Positions 8,203 to 16,483 of a stretch of DNA of 64,000 nucleotides are shown in pieces. The notes under the pieces were generated by a model. The model was not told the DNA's origin. It searched no databases and worked only from the letters and a program-made list of their open reading frames with translations. Every line of letters starts with the position of its first letter. Position 1 is the first letter of the stretch. The DNA comes from an uncultured Flavobacteriales bacterium. GTDB lineage: Bacteria; Bacteroidota; Bacteroidia; Flavobacteriales_G; Salibacteraceae. Location of the stretch: positions 1 through 64,000 of the forward strand of contig CALSRO010000009.1 in assembly GCA_943788775.1 (NCBI GenBank). The letters are read 5' to 3'. A program made the position numbers and the translations under genes.

Positions 8203-10149
8203 TTAGATGCGGATTCCCAATTTGGCGCCAATCCAAAAGTTCACATCGTATGTGCCGTCTAACTCATCATATATGGGTGGATATGAATCGCGGAAAGACA
8301 TGGTTTTACCGACATCGGGGTCTTGGTTTTGAATGTTTCCAGTCGAGATAATGGCGTTAAGAGTGGGGCCAAAAACGATGGCGGGTCTCTTTTTTCCTAT
8401 TCGAACATTTAGAGTTGGGTCGAGATGCACGTTCAGATTCAAGGGGCTTTGTTCATTATTGATGTCCACAATTTGTCGGGCTAGGAGCTCCAAATTCAAA
8501 TGGATTCTTTTGTCATTAGGCCCTATTTCAGATCCAATGCCGTACCCATAGCTGAAAAGACCCAAACCAACATAAGATCCATAAACTGCCTGAAGGATGT
8601 TATAAAAATGCCTGGATCCTGTGCGATAGGATAGGTTGTAAGGTTGGATAAGATCGCTGTGAAAATCTATGTGATTCATTCCCTTTAATGAAAAGGAGAG
8701 AAATCCTAGACTCAAATGGGTGGTATCGCTGAAATTGAAGACTCCTAGTTGTAGACCATCGATTTTCTTACCCACATTCATGAATCCGGAAATTTGGGTG
8801 GTAGCATCTCCACTTGCGTTTAAGAATCCCGCTACCTGAGCACCGGTAATATTCTTTGCCAGATTCATGAAACCTGAGACCTGCGTGCCTTTTACTTCGC
8901 CCATAGAGATGTTCATGAAGCCAGCGACCTGTGCCCCAGAGACAGTACCTGCAGTATTCATAAATCCTGCTGCCTGCGCAAACTTCACATCCCTAATAGT
9001 ATGGTTTGAGAAACCTGCGGCTTGCAATCCAGTCATGTTCTCAGTGGCCACGTTAAAGAGTCCACTTAACTGCGTTCCTTGAATGGTACCTCTGAGTACG
9101 TTGAAAACTCCTGCGGCCTGTGCTCCTTTGACCGTGTCGAGTACGATATTGTACACTCCCGCGGCCTGAAGGCCATAAACACTGCCTCTTACGTTATTAA
9201 ACACACCACCTGCTTGAATGCCTCGAACTTTACCACCAACGATGTTTGATACTCCAGCAGCTTGTAATCCCATCATGTCTTCGCGGTTGATGTTTACTAA
9301 TCCACCTACTTCGAGTCCTTCAACCCCGGCATTGTAGCCTGCAAGCACGTTAACAGAAAGTAAGTTGCTTTTCGCACCACTTGTGAACTTATTCGTTCCA
9401 ATACTTGGAAGCAATGAGATTTGCACTGGGATGTTTTCTAAGAAATCTAGATTGACTGCAAATTGCCGCTGAGGCTCGGGCACCAAGAATTTCACCATGG
9501 TCAGTTCTTCTACCTCCTTTGGTCGCGTAGAAACGGAGGTGCGAATAGGCATTTTCTCGGGGGCAGCTTCGCGCGGTTCTAATCTTATATCCTTATTGGT
9601 GATTCCTGCTATGGGCTTAATCACAATGATCGTATCGAAATAGGATTGTCGGCTATAACTCAATCCAATGGATTCCTTGTCAGTTTCAAGGTTGAGTCGG
9701 TAAAAACCGTTGGAGTTGCTAATCACAGCTGATTTGTCACCCACCGCATAAATGGAGGCATTCGAAATGACAATCCCCGATTTTGCATCTCTTACATAGC
9801 CTTCAACTATGTATTCCTTTTTCTTGGGCTTTTCTTCACTCGTGGTTTTCTTCGGAGTCATCAGTATGTAGCGACTCCTCTGTTTGATGTTAAACTTGCC
9901 TTGCGTGATTTTTTCAAGCACTTGAATGAGTGGCATTTGACTGACTGATAAATTGATGCTCTGATCAGGATTTAATTGATCGCTACTGTAACTGAACGAG
10001 CAATTGATTTGCGATTCCAGTTTATCCAATGCTTCCTCAATAGTGCATGGCGCGCATTTTAAATCAACAGGGGTGGTGAGGCAATCCGCATAACTGATGC
10101 TGCCAAATAGGACAAAGAGAACGGCAAGTATGCCGATTTTTAGTTGCAT
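8203..10149 (-). CDS. STN + carboxypeptidase-regulatory-like + 16-residue-repeat outer-membrane protein
   Basis: Intact 648-residue exported protein. Order: signal peptide (1-21); STN (secretin/TonB short N-terminal) domain, about 25-103, with a FSYSSDQL segment and ending YILMTP; Lys/Glu linker; CarboxypepD_reg-like domain, about 112-190; linker; lead-in NVLAGYNAGVEGLEVGG (about 270-287). About 12 repeats of 15-16 residues follow (consensus G-x-Q-x-A-G-[FV]-x-N, e.g. GLQAAGVYNIVLDTVK). A C-terminal 170-residue region ends FWIGAKLGIRI and looks like outer-membrane strands. There is no TonB plug or barrel. The start overlaps the FecR-like gene by 10 bp. By analogy with FecA, the STN domain should contact the FecR C-terminus in the periplasm; that it acts as the signal receiver is inference. 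Confidence 0.85.
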   Translation of the reverse strand: MQLKIGILAVLFVLFGSISYADCLTTPVDLKCAPCTIEEALDKLESQINCSFSYSSDQLNPDQSINLSVSQMPLIQVLEKITQGKFNIKQRSRYILMTPKKTTSEEKPKKKEYIVEGYVRDAKSGIVISNASIYAVGDKSAVISNSNGFYRLNLETDKESIGLSYSRQSYFDTIIVIKPIAGITNKDIRLEPREAAPEKMPIRTSVSTRPKEVEELTMVKFLVPEPQRQFAVNLDFLENIPVQISLLPSIGTNKFTSGAKSNLLSVNVLAGYNAGVEGLEVGGLVNINREDMMGLQAAGVSNIVGGKVRGIQAGGVFNNVRGSVYGLQAAGVYNIVLDTVKGAQAAGVFNVLRGTIQGTQLSGLFNVATENMTGLQAAGFSNHTIRDVKFAQAAGFMNTAGTVSGAQVAGFMNISMGEVKGTQVSGFMNLAKNITGAQVAGFLNASGDATTQISGFMNVGKKIDGLQLGVFNFSDTTHLSLGFLSFSLKGMNHIDFHSDLIQPYNLSYRTGSRHFYNILQAVYGSYVGLGLFSYGYGIGSEIGPNDKRIHLNLELLARQIVDINNEQSPLNLNVHLDPTLNVRIGKKRPAIVFGPTLNAIISTGNIQNQDPDVGKTMSFRDSYPPIYDELDGTYDVNFWIGAKLGIRI

Positions 10150-11154
10150 CCCGCGCCAGTGAGAATATAGGTATCGCCATTTTTCTCAAGATCAAGGTCT
10201 AAAGTCGTAGCGATGATCTCTGCAATGGTTTCGGGTCTTTCATTTGTGAACGAAACAGTCAATTCACAGTTTGCCAGTGCTTCTGATCCCAGTTGGATTT
10301 TCATTTGAAGCAACAGATTCAAAGATTCAACCACCTTTGATAACTGGGTTCGTTTGAATATTGATGGTTTTATCCTTCCAAAAGAATGGAGCAACATTGT
10401 CATTTTCGATTACAGCAATTTCACCAGCACTCACTTGAACGGCTGCCACTTGTCCCGCTGTAACTCTGGCTGCGGTGCTAATGGATTCGTTGCTTACTTC
10501 TACAATACCCTCTTCCACGGACACTTTGAGATCAAGGTCAGGCATATCGCACTGCACTTCGAATTGCGTCCCAACTACCTCAATATCTCCACCAGAAGTA
10601 TGGATGATGAATGGTTTTGTTTTGTCCGGAGCGACTTTAAAATAGGCGATACCTGAAAGTGCCTCATCACCAGATAGTGTGACCTCTCTTGTTTCGCCAT
10701 CGAATGATTGTGGATAGCTCAATACGGAATGTTCGTTCAGAGAAATTTCGGTGCCATCAGCAAGAGTGATACTCGCCATTTGATTGCCCGATCGCAATTC
10801 ATTCATTGCACCGTCATTCATAAACCAAAGTGCTGCTGTGTTGCCAATTATTACCGCTAACGCTGCTGCAACGCGATAAAACATCATACTCGGTTTATTC
10901 ACTGAAACCTCTGGTTCAATGCGATGATTACCCGTTGAAGTTTGTGCTATTACATTACTCCAGGCTGCATCCACGTCAATAACCGGAGCACTTTGATCCA
11001 CTTCAAAAATCACCTTAAGATCATCAAATTCTTTTTGGTTTTCTGGACGCACCTTCAACCATTTTTCGAATGTCTCAATTTCTTGAACAGAGCACTCTCC
11101 AGCCAAAAACTTGGCAGCCAATTCAAAGTCTATATGTTGGTTTAAATCTTCCAA
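10140..11154 (-). pseudogene. FecR-like anti-sigma factor with one frameshift before its C-terminal domain
   Basis: Inner-membrane anti-sigma regulator. N-terminal cytoplasmic part (FLAGECSVQEIETFEKWL, about residues 14-31), one membrane span (about 93-112), then the FecR domain (SGNQMASITLADGTEISLNEHSVLSYP and a GTQFEV motif). The frame breaks at about 10357, just after FFWKDKTIN. Removing one A gives WKDKTINFKRTQLSKVVESL, the expected start of the DUF4974/STN-like tail, which then runs intact to 10140. The break separates the domain that would touch the STN protein, so a true mutation would uncouple signalling. Its start lies 3 bp after the sigma gene's stop and its tail overlaps the STN-protein start, a tight operon. 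Confidence 0.82.
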
Positions 11155-11157
11155 TTC

Positions 11158-11763
11158 TTACTTCATGACAATTGAAAAAACGTTTACCCCTATGAGGAAC
11201 CATAAAATACTTTTTACGAGTCTCATCGTTGTCTTTTGTTCTTCGCGCAATTCATCGCGCAAGGTCCGCAATGCCTTTCCCATTTGGTTTTCAACCGTTT
11301 TCACGCTGAGCGATAATTCATCCGCAATCTGCTGATATTTTTTCCCTTGGAGCCGGCTCATCAAGAATATCTTGCGGCACTGAGTAGGAAGTGATTGAAC
11401 GGCCGTTCTCACTTTCAGATTAAACTCTTCCTCTTCTAACAGATCTCTTTGCTCGGTTTCAGAGGCGCCAAACAATGACTGTGCGCTGTGTTCGGCTTTC
11501 ACCTTTTCATGCTTGATTGCGTTCAAACAAGCATTGTGTGTGCTTCGCAGTAAGTAGCTTTTTGTGCTGCCTTCAATTTCTAAGGAACCTTGTTTGTCCC
11601 AAATATTAACAAAGAGCTGCTGAACCACATCGGCTGCGGAATCTGCATCGCCAAGCAATTTACTTGCGTATCCAACCAACGGAGCATAGTGCGCTCGAAA
11701 GAGGGATTCAAATTCTTGTTTATTGGATATCGTGGTTGACAAAGAGGCTTGGTCTGAGCACAA
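11158..11763 (-). CDS. ECF RNA polymerase sigma factor, FecI-like
   Basis: Sigma-70 family, extracytoplasmic-function type, 201 residues. Region 2 (FESLFRAHYAPLVGYASKLL and VVQQLFVNIW) and region 4 (QSLPTQCRKIFLMSRLQG, then YQQIADELSLSVKTVENQM, a helix-turn-helix) are both present, about residues 18-85 and 118-175. The C-terminus carries a hydrophobic segment (VKSILWFLIGVNVFSIVM), also seen in other bacteroidotal FecI-like factors. It is directly followed by the FecR-like gene and the STN-repeat gene, so it very likely drives transcription of this block once released. The start ATG at 11763 is 14 bp after the DUF1801 gene stop, which leaves little space for a private promoter. Confidence 0.92.
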   Translation of the reverse strand: MCSDQASLSTTISNKQEFESLFRAHYAPLVGYASKLLGDADSAADVVQQLFVNIWDKQGSLEIEGSTKSYLLRSTHNACLNAIKHEKVKAEHSAQSLFGASETEQRDLLEEEEFNLKVRTAVQSLPTQCRKIFLMSRLQGKKYQQIADELSLSVKTVENQMGKALRTLRDELREEQKTTMRLVKSILWFLIGVNVFSIVMK

Positions 11764-11777
11764 AAATAGAATTCAAC

Positions 11778-12203
11778 CTAGTCTTCGATGTGATTTCTTG
11801 ATTTCATGAAGGCAACTGAAGCCTTAATGAGTTCCTCAAGGACATCCATGTTTAGGTCGCTTAGACTCCTTACGTATAGGCAAGATTTACCGATTTTGTG
11901 CTTACCTAGTTTTGTAAGTAACACATCATAATGGCTGAAACCGCTCATTATATAAAGCGTCAACGCTTGTTTGCGGGGAGAAAAACCACAAAGCATCCAA
12001 TCTCCTTCTCGACCAGATTTGTATTTGTAATGGTATGTGCCGAACCCGACAATGCTTGGCCCCCACATTTCAGCTTTATCACCTGTTACGCGCTCCATTA
12101 ACTCTAAAACTTTAAAGGAGTCTTCTCGCTTCTGAGCATCGGTTACGGTATTCAAAAAAGCCGTGACACTTTCGTTATTCCTTTTGGTTTTAGGTTCGGA
12201 CAT
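11778..12203 (-). CDS. DUF1801 (YdhG-like) protein
   Basis: Small cytosolic protein of 141 residues with the DUF1801 fold. Recognisable features are the N-terminal helix followed by the MWGPSIVGFGTYHYKY segment, the WMLCGFSPRKQALTLYIM strand, and a C-terminal LGKHKIGKSCLYV segment. The biochemical role of the family is not established. It lies on the minus strand between the P460-like lipoprotein gene and the sigma factor, with 13-14 bp gaps, and may be read through from upstream. Confidence 0.85.
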   Translation of the reverse strand: MSEPKTKRNNESVTAFLNTVTDAQKREDSFKVLELMERVTGDKAEMWGPSIVGFGTYHYKYKSGREGDWMLCGFSPRKQALTLYIMSGFSHYDVLLTKLGKHKIGKSCLYVRSLSDLNMDVLEELIKASVAFMKSRNHIED

Positions 12204-12216
12204 AAGGCTTACATCA

Positions 12217-12828
12217 TTATTTTGAGAAAACCATGTCAGTCGCTGCGCTTACGTGACAGCCATTGCAGTATCCGTCATAGATGGTAGCGCCACGAATTGG
12301 ACCTTCCACATCTGACTTTATTGTGCCATCTGCGTTTAGAACAAACCATTCCCAGTTATTGCTTGCATTGCTATATCCTTTTTCCTTTTTCACCATTCCT
12401 ACATATTCGGAATTGGTGCTATCAATGGTTCGTATATGCTTGAAAATCATGGTGCCTTCAGGGTACTTTCCGTCAGTGGGGTCTTGACCTTCAAAGAAAT
12501 AAACATCGCGTGTAGAGGTGCTGTCGCCACCGATGTGCGCTACGCCAAGGTTGGTGTCAATCCCTGTTTTGGTGATTTCTAGAATCCAATCTTCCCATGT
12601 GGTGAATGTCATGCATGAGCCATCATCAATGGTAGCAGACGAATCAAAATTGATGGAGGTAGGTTCCAAACATCCTTGAATGTAGTTGCAGGTTCCGTTG
12701 TCCTTGTTGGTGTCCTTGTCATAATTAGAAGCGATAGAATCGGTGCATCCTTCCTTTGCGCATCCTACAATTGTGACGAGTGCAAGGCTGATTCCAATGA
12801 GCGAAATACTTCGTAGGCTAAGATTCAT
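12217..12828 (-). CDS. Cytochrome P460-like lipoprotein with an N-terminal Cys-Asp motif pair
   Basis: Predicted exported lipoprotein, 203 residues from the ATG at 12828 (MNLSLRS; lipobox IVGCAK). After the leader come two copies of a short motif, GCTDSIASNYDKDTNKDNGTC and a related GCLEPTSINFDSSATIDDGSC, found in many secreted bacteroidotal proteins and possibly metal-binding. The C-terminal region resembles the cytochrome P460 family and ends in a canonical haem c attachment motif, CNGCH, near residue 190. P460-type proteins can oxidise small nitrogen compounds, but no such function can be claimed here. The track-like upstream extension (METILKE...) lacks signal character and was rejected as the start. 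Confidence 0.72.
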   Translation of the reverse strand: MNLSLRSISLIGISLALVTIVGCAKEGCTDSIASNYDKDTNKDNGTCNYIQGCLEPTSINFDSSATIDDGSCMTFTTWEDWILEITKTGIDTNLGVAHIGGDSTSTRDVYFFEGQDPTDGKYPEGTMIFKHIRTIDSTNSEYVGMVKKEKGYSNASNNWEWFVLNADGTIKSDVEGPIRGATIYDGYCNGCHVSAATDMVFSK

Positions 12829-12964
12829 AAATGTGATATAAGTGGTTTCTTTTAGGATCGTTTCCAAAGACCATAGTTCTTTGAATAGGCCGTGAAGATA
12901 CTTTCTCTAAAAACCTTTTGCAACGATGTTTGCAATTGACTTCATTCGCTGTAACTTTATTACC

Positions 12965-13585
12965 ATGTTAATCCGCATATATCCAGACAATCCTCAAGAG
13001 CGCGAACTGCTTCGCGTGGTGGAGATATTGCGAAATGGCGGAGTGATTATTTATCCAACGGACACGGTTTATGGGGTGGGGTGCGACATCACCAATAGGA
13101 AAGCGGTGGAGCGGGTAGCTAAACTCAAAGGTGTAAAACCTGAGAAAGCGAACTTGTCCATCATTTGCTACGATTTAAGCCATATTACTGATTACGCCAA
13201 GCATGTTGACAACAAGACCTTTCGAATCATGAAACGGTGCTTGCCTGGCCCATTCACATTCATTTTGAATGCCAGTAATAACATGCCTAAAATCTTCATG
13301 GCCAAAAAGAAGACCATTGGAATTCGTATTCCCGATCACTCCATTCCAAGAGAAATTGTGAGGTTATTGGGAAACCCAATTGTAACTACCTCCATCCGAG
13401 ATGAGGATGATATCATTGAGTACAGTACCGACCCGGAATTGATTCACGAAAAGTTCGAGCACTTGCTAGATTGCGTCATTGACGGAGGATATGGAAATCA
13501 AATTCCATCCACTATTGTGAATTGTGCCGATGGAGAAGCAGAGGTGATCAGAGATGGACTAGGTGACCCAAAAATGTTAGAATAG
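12965..13585 (+). CDS. Sua5/YciO/YrdC family protein, YciO-like
   Basis: Cytosolic protein of 206 residues, the usual YciO length. The family transfers threonyl-carbamoyl groups to AMP for tRNA t6A modification in its Sua5/TsaC branch; the YciO branch is less certain. Visible motifs: GGVIIYPTDTVYGVGCD (about residues 25-41), a KLKGVKPEKANLSIIC segment, CLPGPFTFIL, IGIRIPDHSIPREI and PIVTTSIRDEDD. The start was put at the ATG at 12965 (MLIRIYPDN); the frame extends 39 bp upstream without homology. It is divergent from the P460-like lipoprotein gene and ends 3 bp before the convergent lipocalin gene. Confidence 0.87.
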   Translation: MLIRIYPDNPQERELLRVVEILRNGGVIIYPTDTVYGVGCDITNRKAVERVAKLKGVKPEKANLSIICYDLSHITDYAKHVDNKTFRIMKRCLPGPFTFILNASNNMPKIFMAKKKTIGIRIPDHSIPREIVRLLGNPIVTTSIRDEDDIIEYSTDPELIHEKFEHLLDCVIDGGYGNQIPSTIVNCADGEAEVIRDGLGDPKMLE

Positions 13586-13588
13586 AGA

Positions 13589-14134
13589 CTATTCTACATC
13601 GCCCTCTTGTGGCACCATCACCAGTTTATCCGTATCAAATCCTAGAGACTTGGCCTTAGCGATTAATTGGTTAGTCGTTTCACTCGAAAACTTTGGGTCT
13701 CTCGCTAAAATCCATAAGTAATCCTTGTCGGATCCACACACCAGCGCATAGGAGTAATCTTCTTTGTCCAAGGATATCACATTGTATCCGGCATAGAAAG
13801 GACCAAAAAAGCTCACTTTAAGCATAGAATTTTTTTCATCGTTGGCCAGTTTGGCTTTTCCAGTAATGTCGCTCCACGCGTTTTTTGTAGTGTCGAAACC
13901 TCGGTTTTTCACTTCTATCATACCGTCATCTTGAAGGGTATAGGTGGCAGTTACATTCACTAAGTTTTTTTCAAAACGACTATTCATTCTGGCTATTTCG
14001 TGCCATGTACCAGTGTACCTGTTTAGATCCATATTGTCAACGGCTTCAATGCCCTTGGGTATGGGGCTGCAAGAAGCAATGACAATTGCTGTCAAGGATA
14101 AGAATAAGTGATTTTTTAAGTTGGTCAATTTCAT
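13589..14134 (-). CDS. Bacterial lipocalin (Blc-like outer-membrane lipoprotein)
   Basis: Lipid-binding outer-membrane lipoprotein of 181 residues. A leader with lipobox (IVIASCSPI) is followed by the lipocalin barrel: MDLNRYTGTWHEIARMNSRF contains the G-x-W lipocalin signature; later strands include MIEVKNRGFDTTK, VSFFGPFYAGYNVISLDKED and YSYALVCGSDKDYLWILAR, which is typical of Blc. The start at 14134 (MKLTNLK) gives a proper signal peptide. Family members help maintain or repair the envelope under stress. The gene is divergent from yaaA with only 51 bp between start codons, so their promoters must overlap. Confidence 0.9.
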   Translation of the reverse strand: MKLTNLKNHLFLSLTAIVIASCSPIPKGIEAVDNMDLNRYTGTWHEIARMNSRFEKNLVNVTATYTLQDDGMIEVKNRGFDTTKNAWSDITGKAKLANDEKNSMLKVSFFGPFYAGYNVISLDKEDYSYALVCGSDKDYLWILARDPKFSSETTNQLIAKAKSLGFDTDKLVMVPQEGDVE

Positions 14135-14185
14135 ACTAAACAATAAGGATCGAATGTAGTTTAGATTTGTCGCAATTACTAACTG

Positions 14186-14947
14186 ATGATTACAATACTT
14201 TCTCCCGCTAAAACACTCGATTTCGATACTACTTATTCGGATATTCCCGTCAACATCCCCGAGCATTTGGATGATTCAGCCAAAATCATGAACAAGCTAA
14301 AAAAGTTGAGCAAGAAGAAAATCGCTTTATTGATGAATTTGAGCAAAGACTTGGTGGAATTGAATGCTCAGCGATATCAAGAATGGAATACGGAATTTAG
14401 CGCAGAGAATAGCCGTCCAGCGCTTTTAACTTTTAATGGTGAGGTGTACCGAGGGGTAGATGCCAAGTCTTTTTCAGAGAGTGAATTAACCTTTGCTCAA
14501 GATCATCTTCGCTTATTAAGCGGATTACATGGTTTACTAAAACCACTGGACTCCATTCAACCCTATCGGCTTGAAATGGGTACAAGCATTTCCATCGGCA
14601 GAAAGAAGAATCTATATCAATTTTGGAGGGAAAGAGTAACTGAAAGTTTAAACGAGGCAATGGAAGCGTCTGACTCAGATACATTAGTAAATCTCGCTTC
14701 GAATGAATACAGTAAGGCGGTCAATTTTGATAAAATCAATGGCAAGGTGATCACGCCTGTATTTAAAGACTTGAAGAATGGAGAGTACAAGGTAGTTATG
14801 ACTTGGGCCAAATCTGCTCGAGGCAAAATGGCTGGCTTCATCGTTCGCAATAAGATTACCGATCCGCAAGATCTGATTCGATTTGATGAGTATCAATACA
14901 GCGAACCGATGAGCACGGACAGTGAGTGGGTTTTTGTAAGAGGGTAG
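14186..14947 (+). CDS. yaaA: Peroxide-stress protein YaaA
   Basis: Cytosolic DUF328/UPF0246 family member, 253 residues, about the usual length. E. coli YaaA lowers free intracellular iron and limits peroxide damage. Conserved motifs: MITILSPAKTLDF at the N-terminus, PALLTFNGEVYRGVDA, LRLLSGLHGLLKPLD, PYRLEMGT, LVNLASNEYSKAV and VMTWAKSARGKMAGFI. It starts at the ATG at 14186, divergent from the lipocalin gene. A TAGATTTG string at about 14162 matches the bacteroidotal -7 box but has no clear -33 partner. A 7-bp tandem array begins 12 bp after its stop. Confidence 0.93.
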   Translation: MITILSPAKTLDFDTTYSDIPVNIPEHLDDSAKIMNKLKKLSKKKIALLMNLSKDLVELNAQRYQEWNTEFSAENSRPALLTFNGEVYRGVDAKSFSESELTFAQDHLRLLSGLHGLLKPLDSIQPYRLEMGTSISIGRKKNLYQFWRERVTESLNEAMEASDSDTLVNLASNEYSKAVNFDKINGKVITPVFKDLKNGEYKVVMTWAKSARGKMAGFIVRNKITDPQDLIRFDEYQYSEPMSTDSEWVFVRG

Positions 14948-14959
14948 TTTATTAATTTT

Positions 14960-15047
14960 CAATACTCAATACTCAATACTCAATACTCAATACTCAATAC
15001 TCAATACTCAATACTCAATACTCAATACTCAATACTCAATACTCAAT
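14960..15047. repeat. 7-bp tandem repeat (CAATACT), 12.6 copies
   Basis: Eighty-eight consecutive bases are exact repeats of CAATACT (12 full units plus CAAT) with no mismatch. It lies between the yaaA stop and the next plus-strand gene. All three frames carry different peptides and no frame is closed by stop codons in it, but no gene spans it. The complement, AGTATTG, occurs as a short run at 2163-2184, so the unit is reused elsewhere. Perfect copies suggest recent slippage expansion. Confidence 0.95.
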
Positions 15048-15152
15048 GTACTAGTGCTTTGAAATGATGGTTTATCATTAATCAGCAATGTATCGTTCAT
15101 AGTTTTTCAATAGCGCTTTCATGGAACAGTCGTTTTAGACCACATTTGTTGC

Positions 15153-16376
15153 ATGACGTTCAATTACATCTGGGTTGCATTCTTCGTGGTTGCCTTTGTG
15201 GTGGCCGTGTTGAAGTGGATTATACTGGGTGATACGGAGGTCTTCGGCCTGATGGTACAAAGCACCTTTGACATGGCTAAGACGAGTGTGGATATCTCCA
15301 TCTATCTAATCGGTGTAATTACTCTCTGGCAAGGAATCATGAAGGTAGGGGAGCAGGGGGGAGCAGTGGCTGTGCTTACGCGAGCTGTGTCTCCATTTTT
15401 TAGCCGTCTGTTTCCGGGAGTATCCAAAAACCATCCCGCCATCGGGAGTATGATGATGAACTTCAGTGCGAACATGCTCGGACTCGATAACGCGGCAACT
15501 CCGCTTGGGTTGAAAGCGATGCAGGAATTGCAAGAATCCAACGAGAATAAGGAGCAAGCATCGGATGCGATGATCATGTTCATCGTGTTGAATACTTCCG
15601 GTTTGACCATTGTACCCATCAGTGTGATGGCGCTTCGTGCGGCTAACGGAGCGGTTAACCCATCGGATGTGTTTCTACCCATACTCTTGGCCACCTACTT
15701 CGCTACCCTAGCCGGATTGTTGTTCGTTTGTATTCGCCAACGGATTAATCTTTTGCAACCCGTTTTATTAGGTTGGTTAGGCGGCATTACGGCTATGATC
15801 GGGGCCTTGCTTTGGTGGTTTAGCCAAATGCCACAAGATCAGCTGGCGAGTGTATCTAGCGTATTCGGAAATGGTATAATACTCACCATCATCATCGCTT
15901 TTTTCTTGATGGCTGTTCGCAAGAAGCTGAATGTCTATGAATCCTTCATTGAAGGAGCGAAGGAAGGGTTTGAAGTATCAATCAAAATCATTCCATACTT
16001 AGTGGCGATATTGGTTGGAATCGGACTTTTTCGTATCAGTGGAGCCATGGATTTCTTGCTGGAAGGAATCGCGGGTGTTCTGCAATTAGATAAAACCTTA
16101 GTAGATGCGCTGCCCACCGCGCTTATGAAACCATTGAGTGGAAGTGGCGCACGAGGAATGATGGTGGAAGCCATGGAAACCTATGGTGCAGATTCATTCA
16201 CAGGTAGATTGGCAAGTGTATTCCAAGGGTCCACGGAAACTACTTTTTACACACTGGCCGTGTATTTTGGTTCGGTTAGTATTCGGAAAACCCGTTATGC
16301 TTTGGGAGCAGGACTCTTTGCTGACCTGGTGGGCATCATCGCTGCGATCTTTATCAGCTATGTGTTTTTTGGGTAG
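15153..16376 (+). CDS. Nucleoside-recognition (Gate domain) membrane protein, SpmA-SpmB-like fusion
   Basis: Polytopic inner-membrane protein of 407 residues that joins regions resembling spore maturation proteins A and B, as is usual in non-sporulating Bacteroidota. The first half has GSMMMNFSANMLGLDNAATPLG (about residues 97-118) and FIVLNTSGLTIVPISVMALR. The second half has IIPYLVAILVGIGLFRISGA, LMKPLSGSGARGMMVE and VFQGSTETTFYTLAVYFG. Each half carries a Gate domain with several membrane spans. The transported or recognised molecule is unknown. No obvious operon partner; the nearest downstream gene is convergent. Confidence 0.88.
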   Translation: MTFNYIWVAFFVVAFVVAVLKWIILGDTEVFGLMVQSTFDMAKTSVDISIYLIGVITLWQGIMKVGEQGGAVAVLTRAVSPFFSRLFPGVSKNHPAIGSMMMNFSANMLGLDNAATPLGLKAMQELQESNENKEQASDAMIMFIVLNTSGLTIVPISVMALRAANGAVNPSDVFLPILLATYFATLAGLLFVCIRQRINLLQPVLLGWLGGITAMIGALLWWFSQMPQDQLASVSSVFGNGIILTIIIAFFLMAVRKKLNVYESFIEGAKEGFEVSIKIIPYLVAILVGIGLFRISGAMDFLLEGIAGVLQLDKTLVDALPTALMKPLSGSGARGMMVEAMETYGADSFTGRLASVFQGSTETTFYTLAVYFGSVSIRKTRYALGAGLFADLVGIIAAIFISYVFFG

Positions 16377-16483
16377 CAGCGGCCAAAAAGGCGAGTTTTG
16401 AGTGGAATAGGCGGGCAACTGTCTCCCGATTCAGACGAGCTCATGGTTCGAATCAAAAATCAATCGATCCATGGCAGGCTTAC

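Noticed and set aside
8700-9350. About 48-bp periodicity in DNA, resembling a repeat array
   Set aside because: It is the codon trace of the 16-residue protein repeats; units differ in sequence and have no spacers.
14960-15047. CRISPR-like regular repeats
   Set aside because: Unit is 7 bp, contiguous, no spacers and no cas genes.
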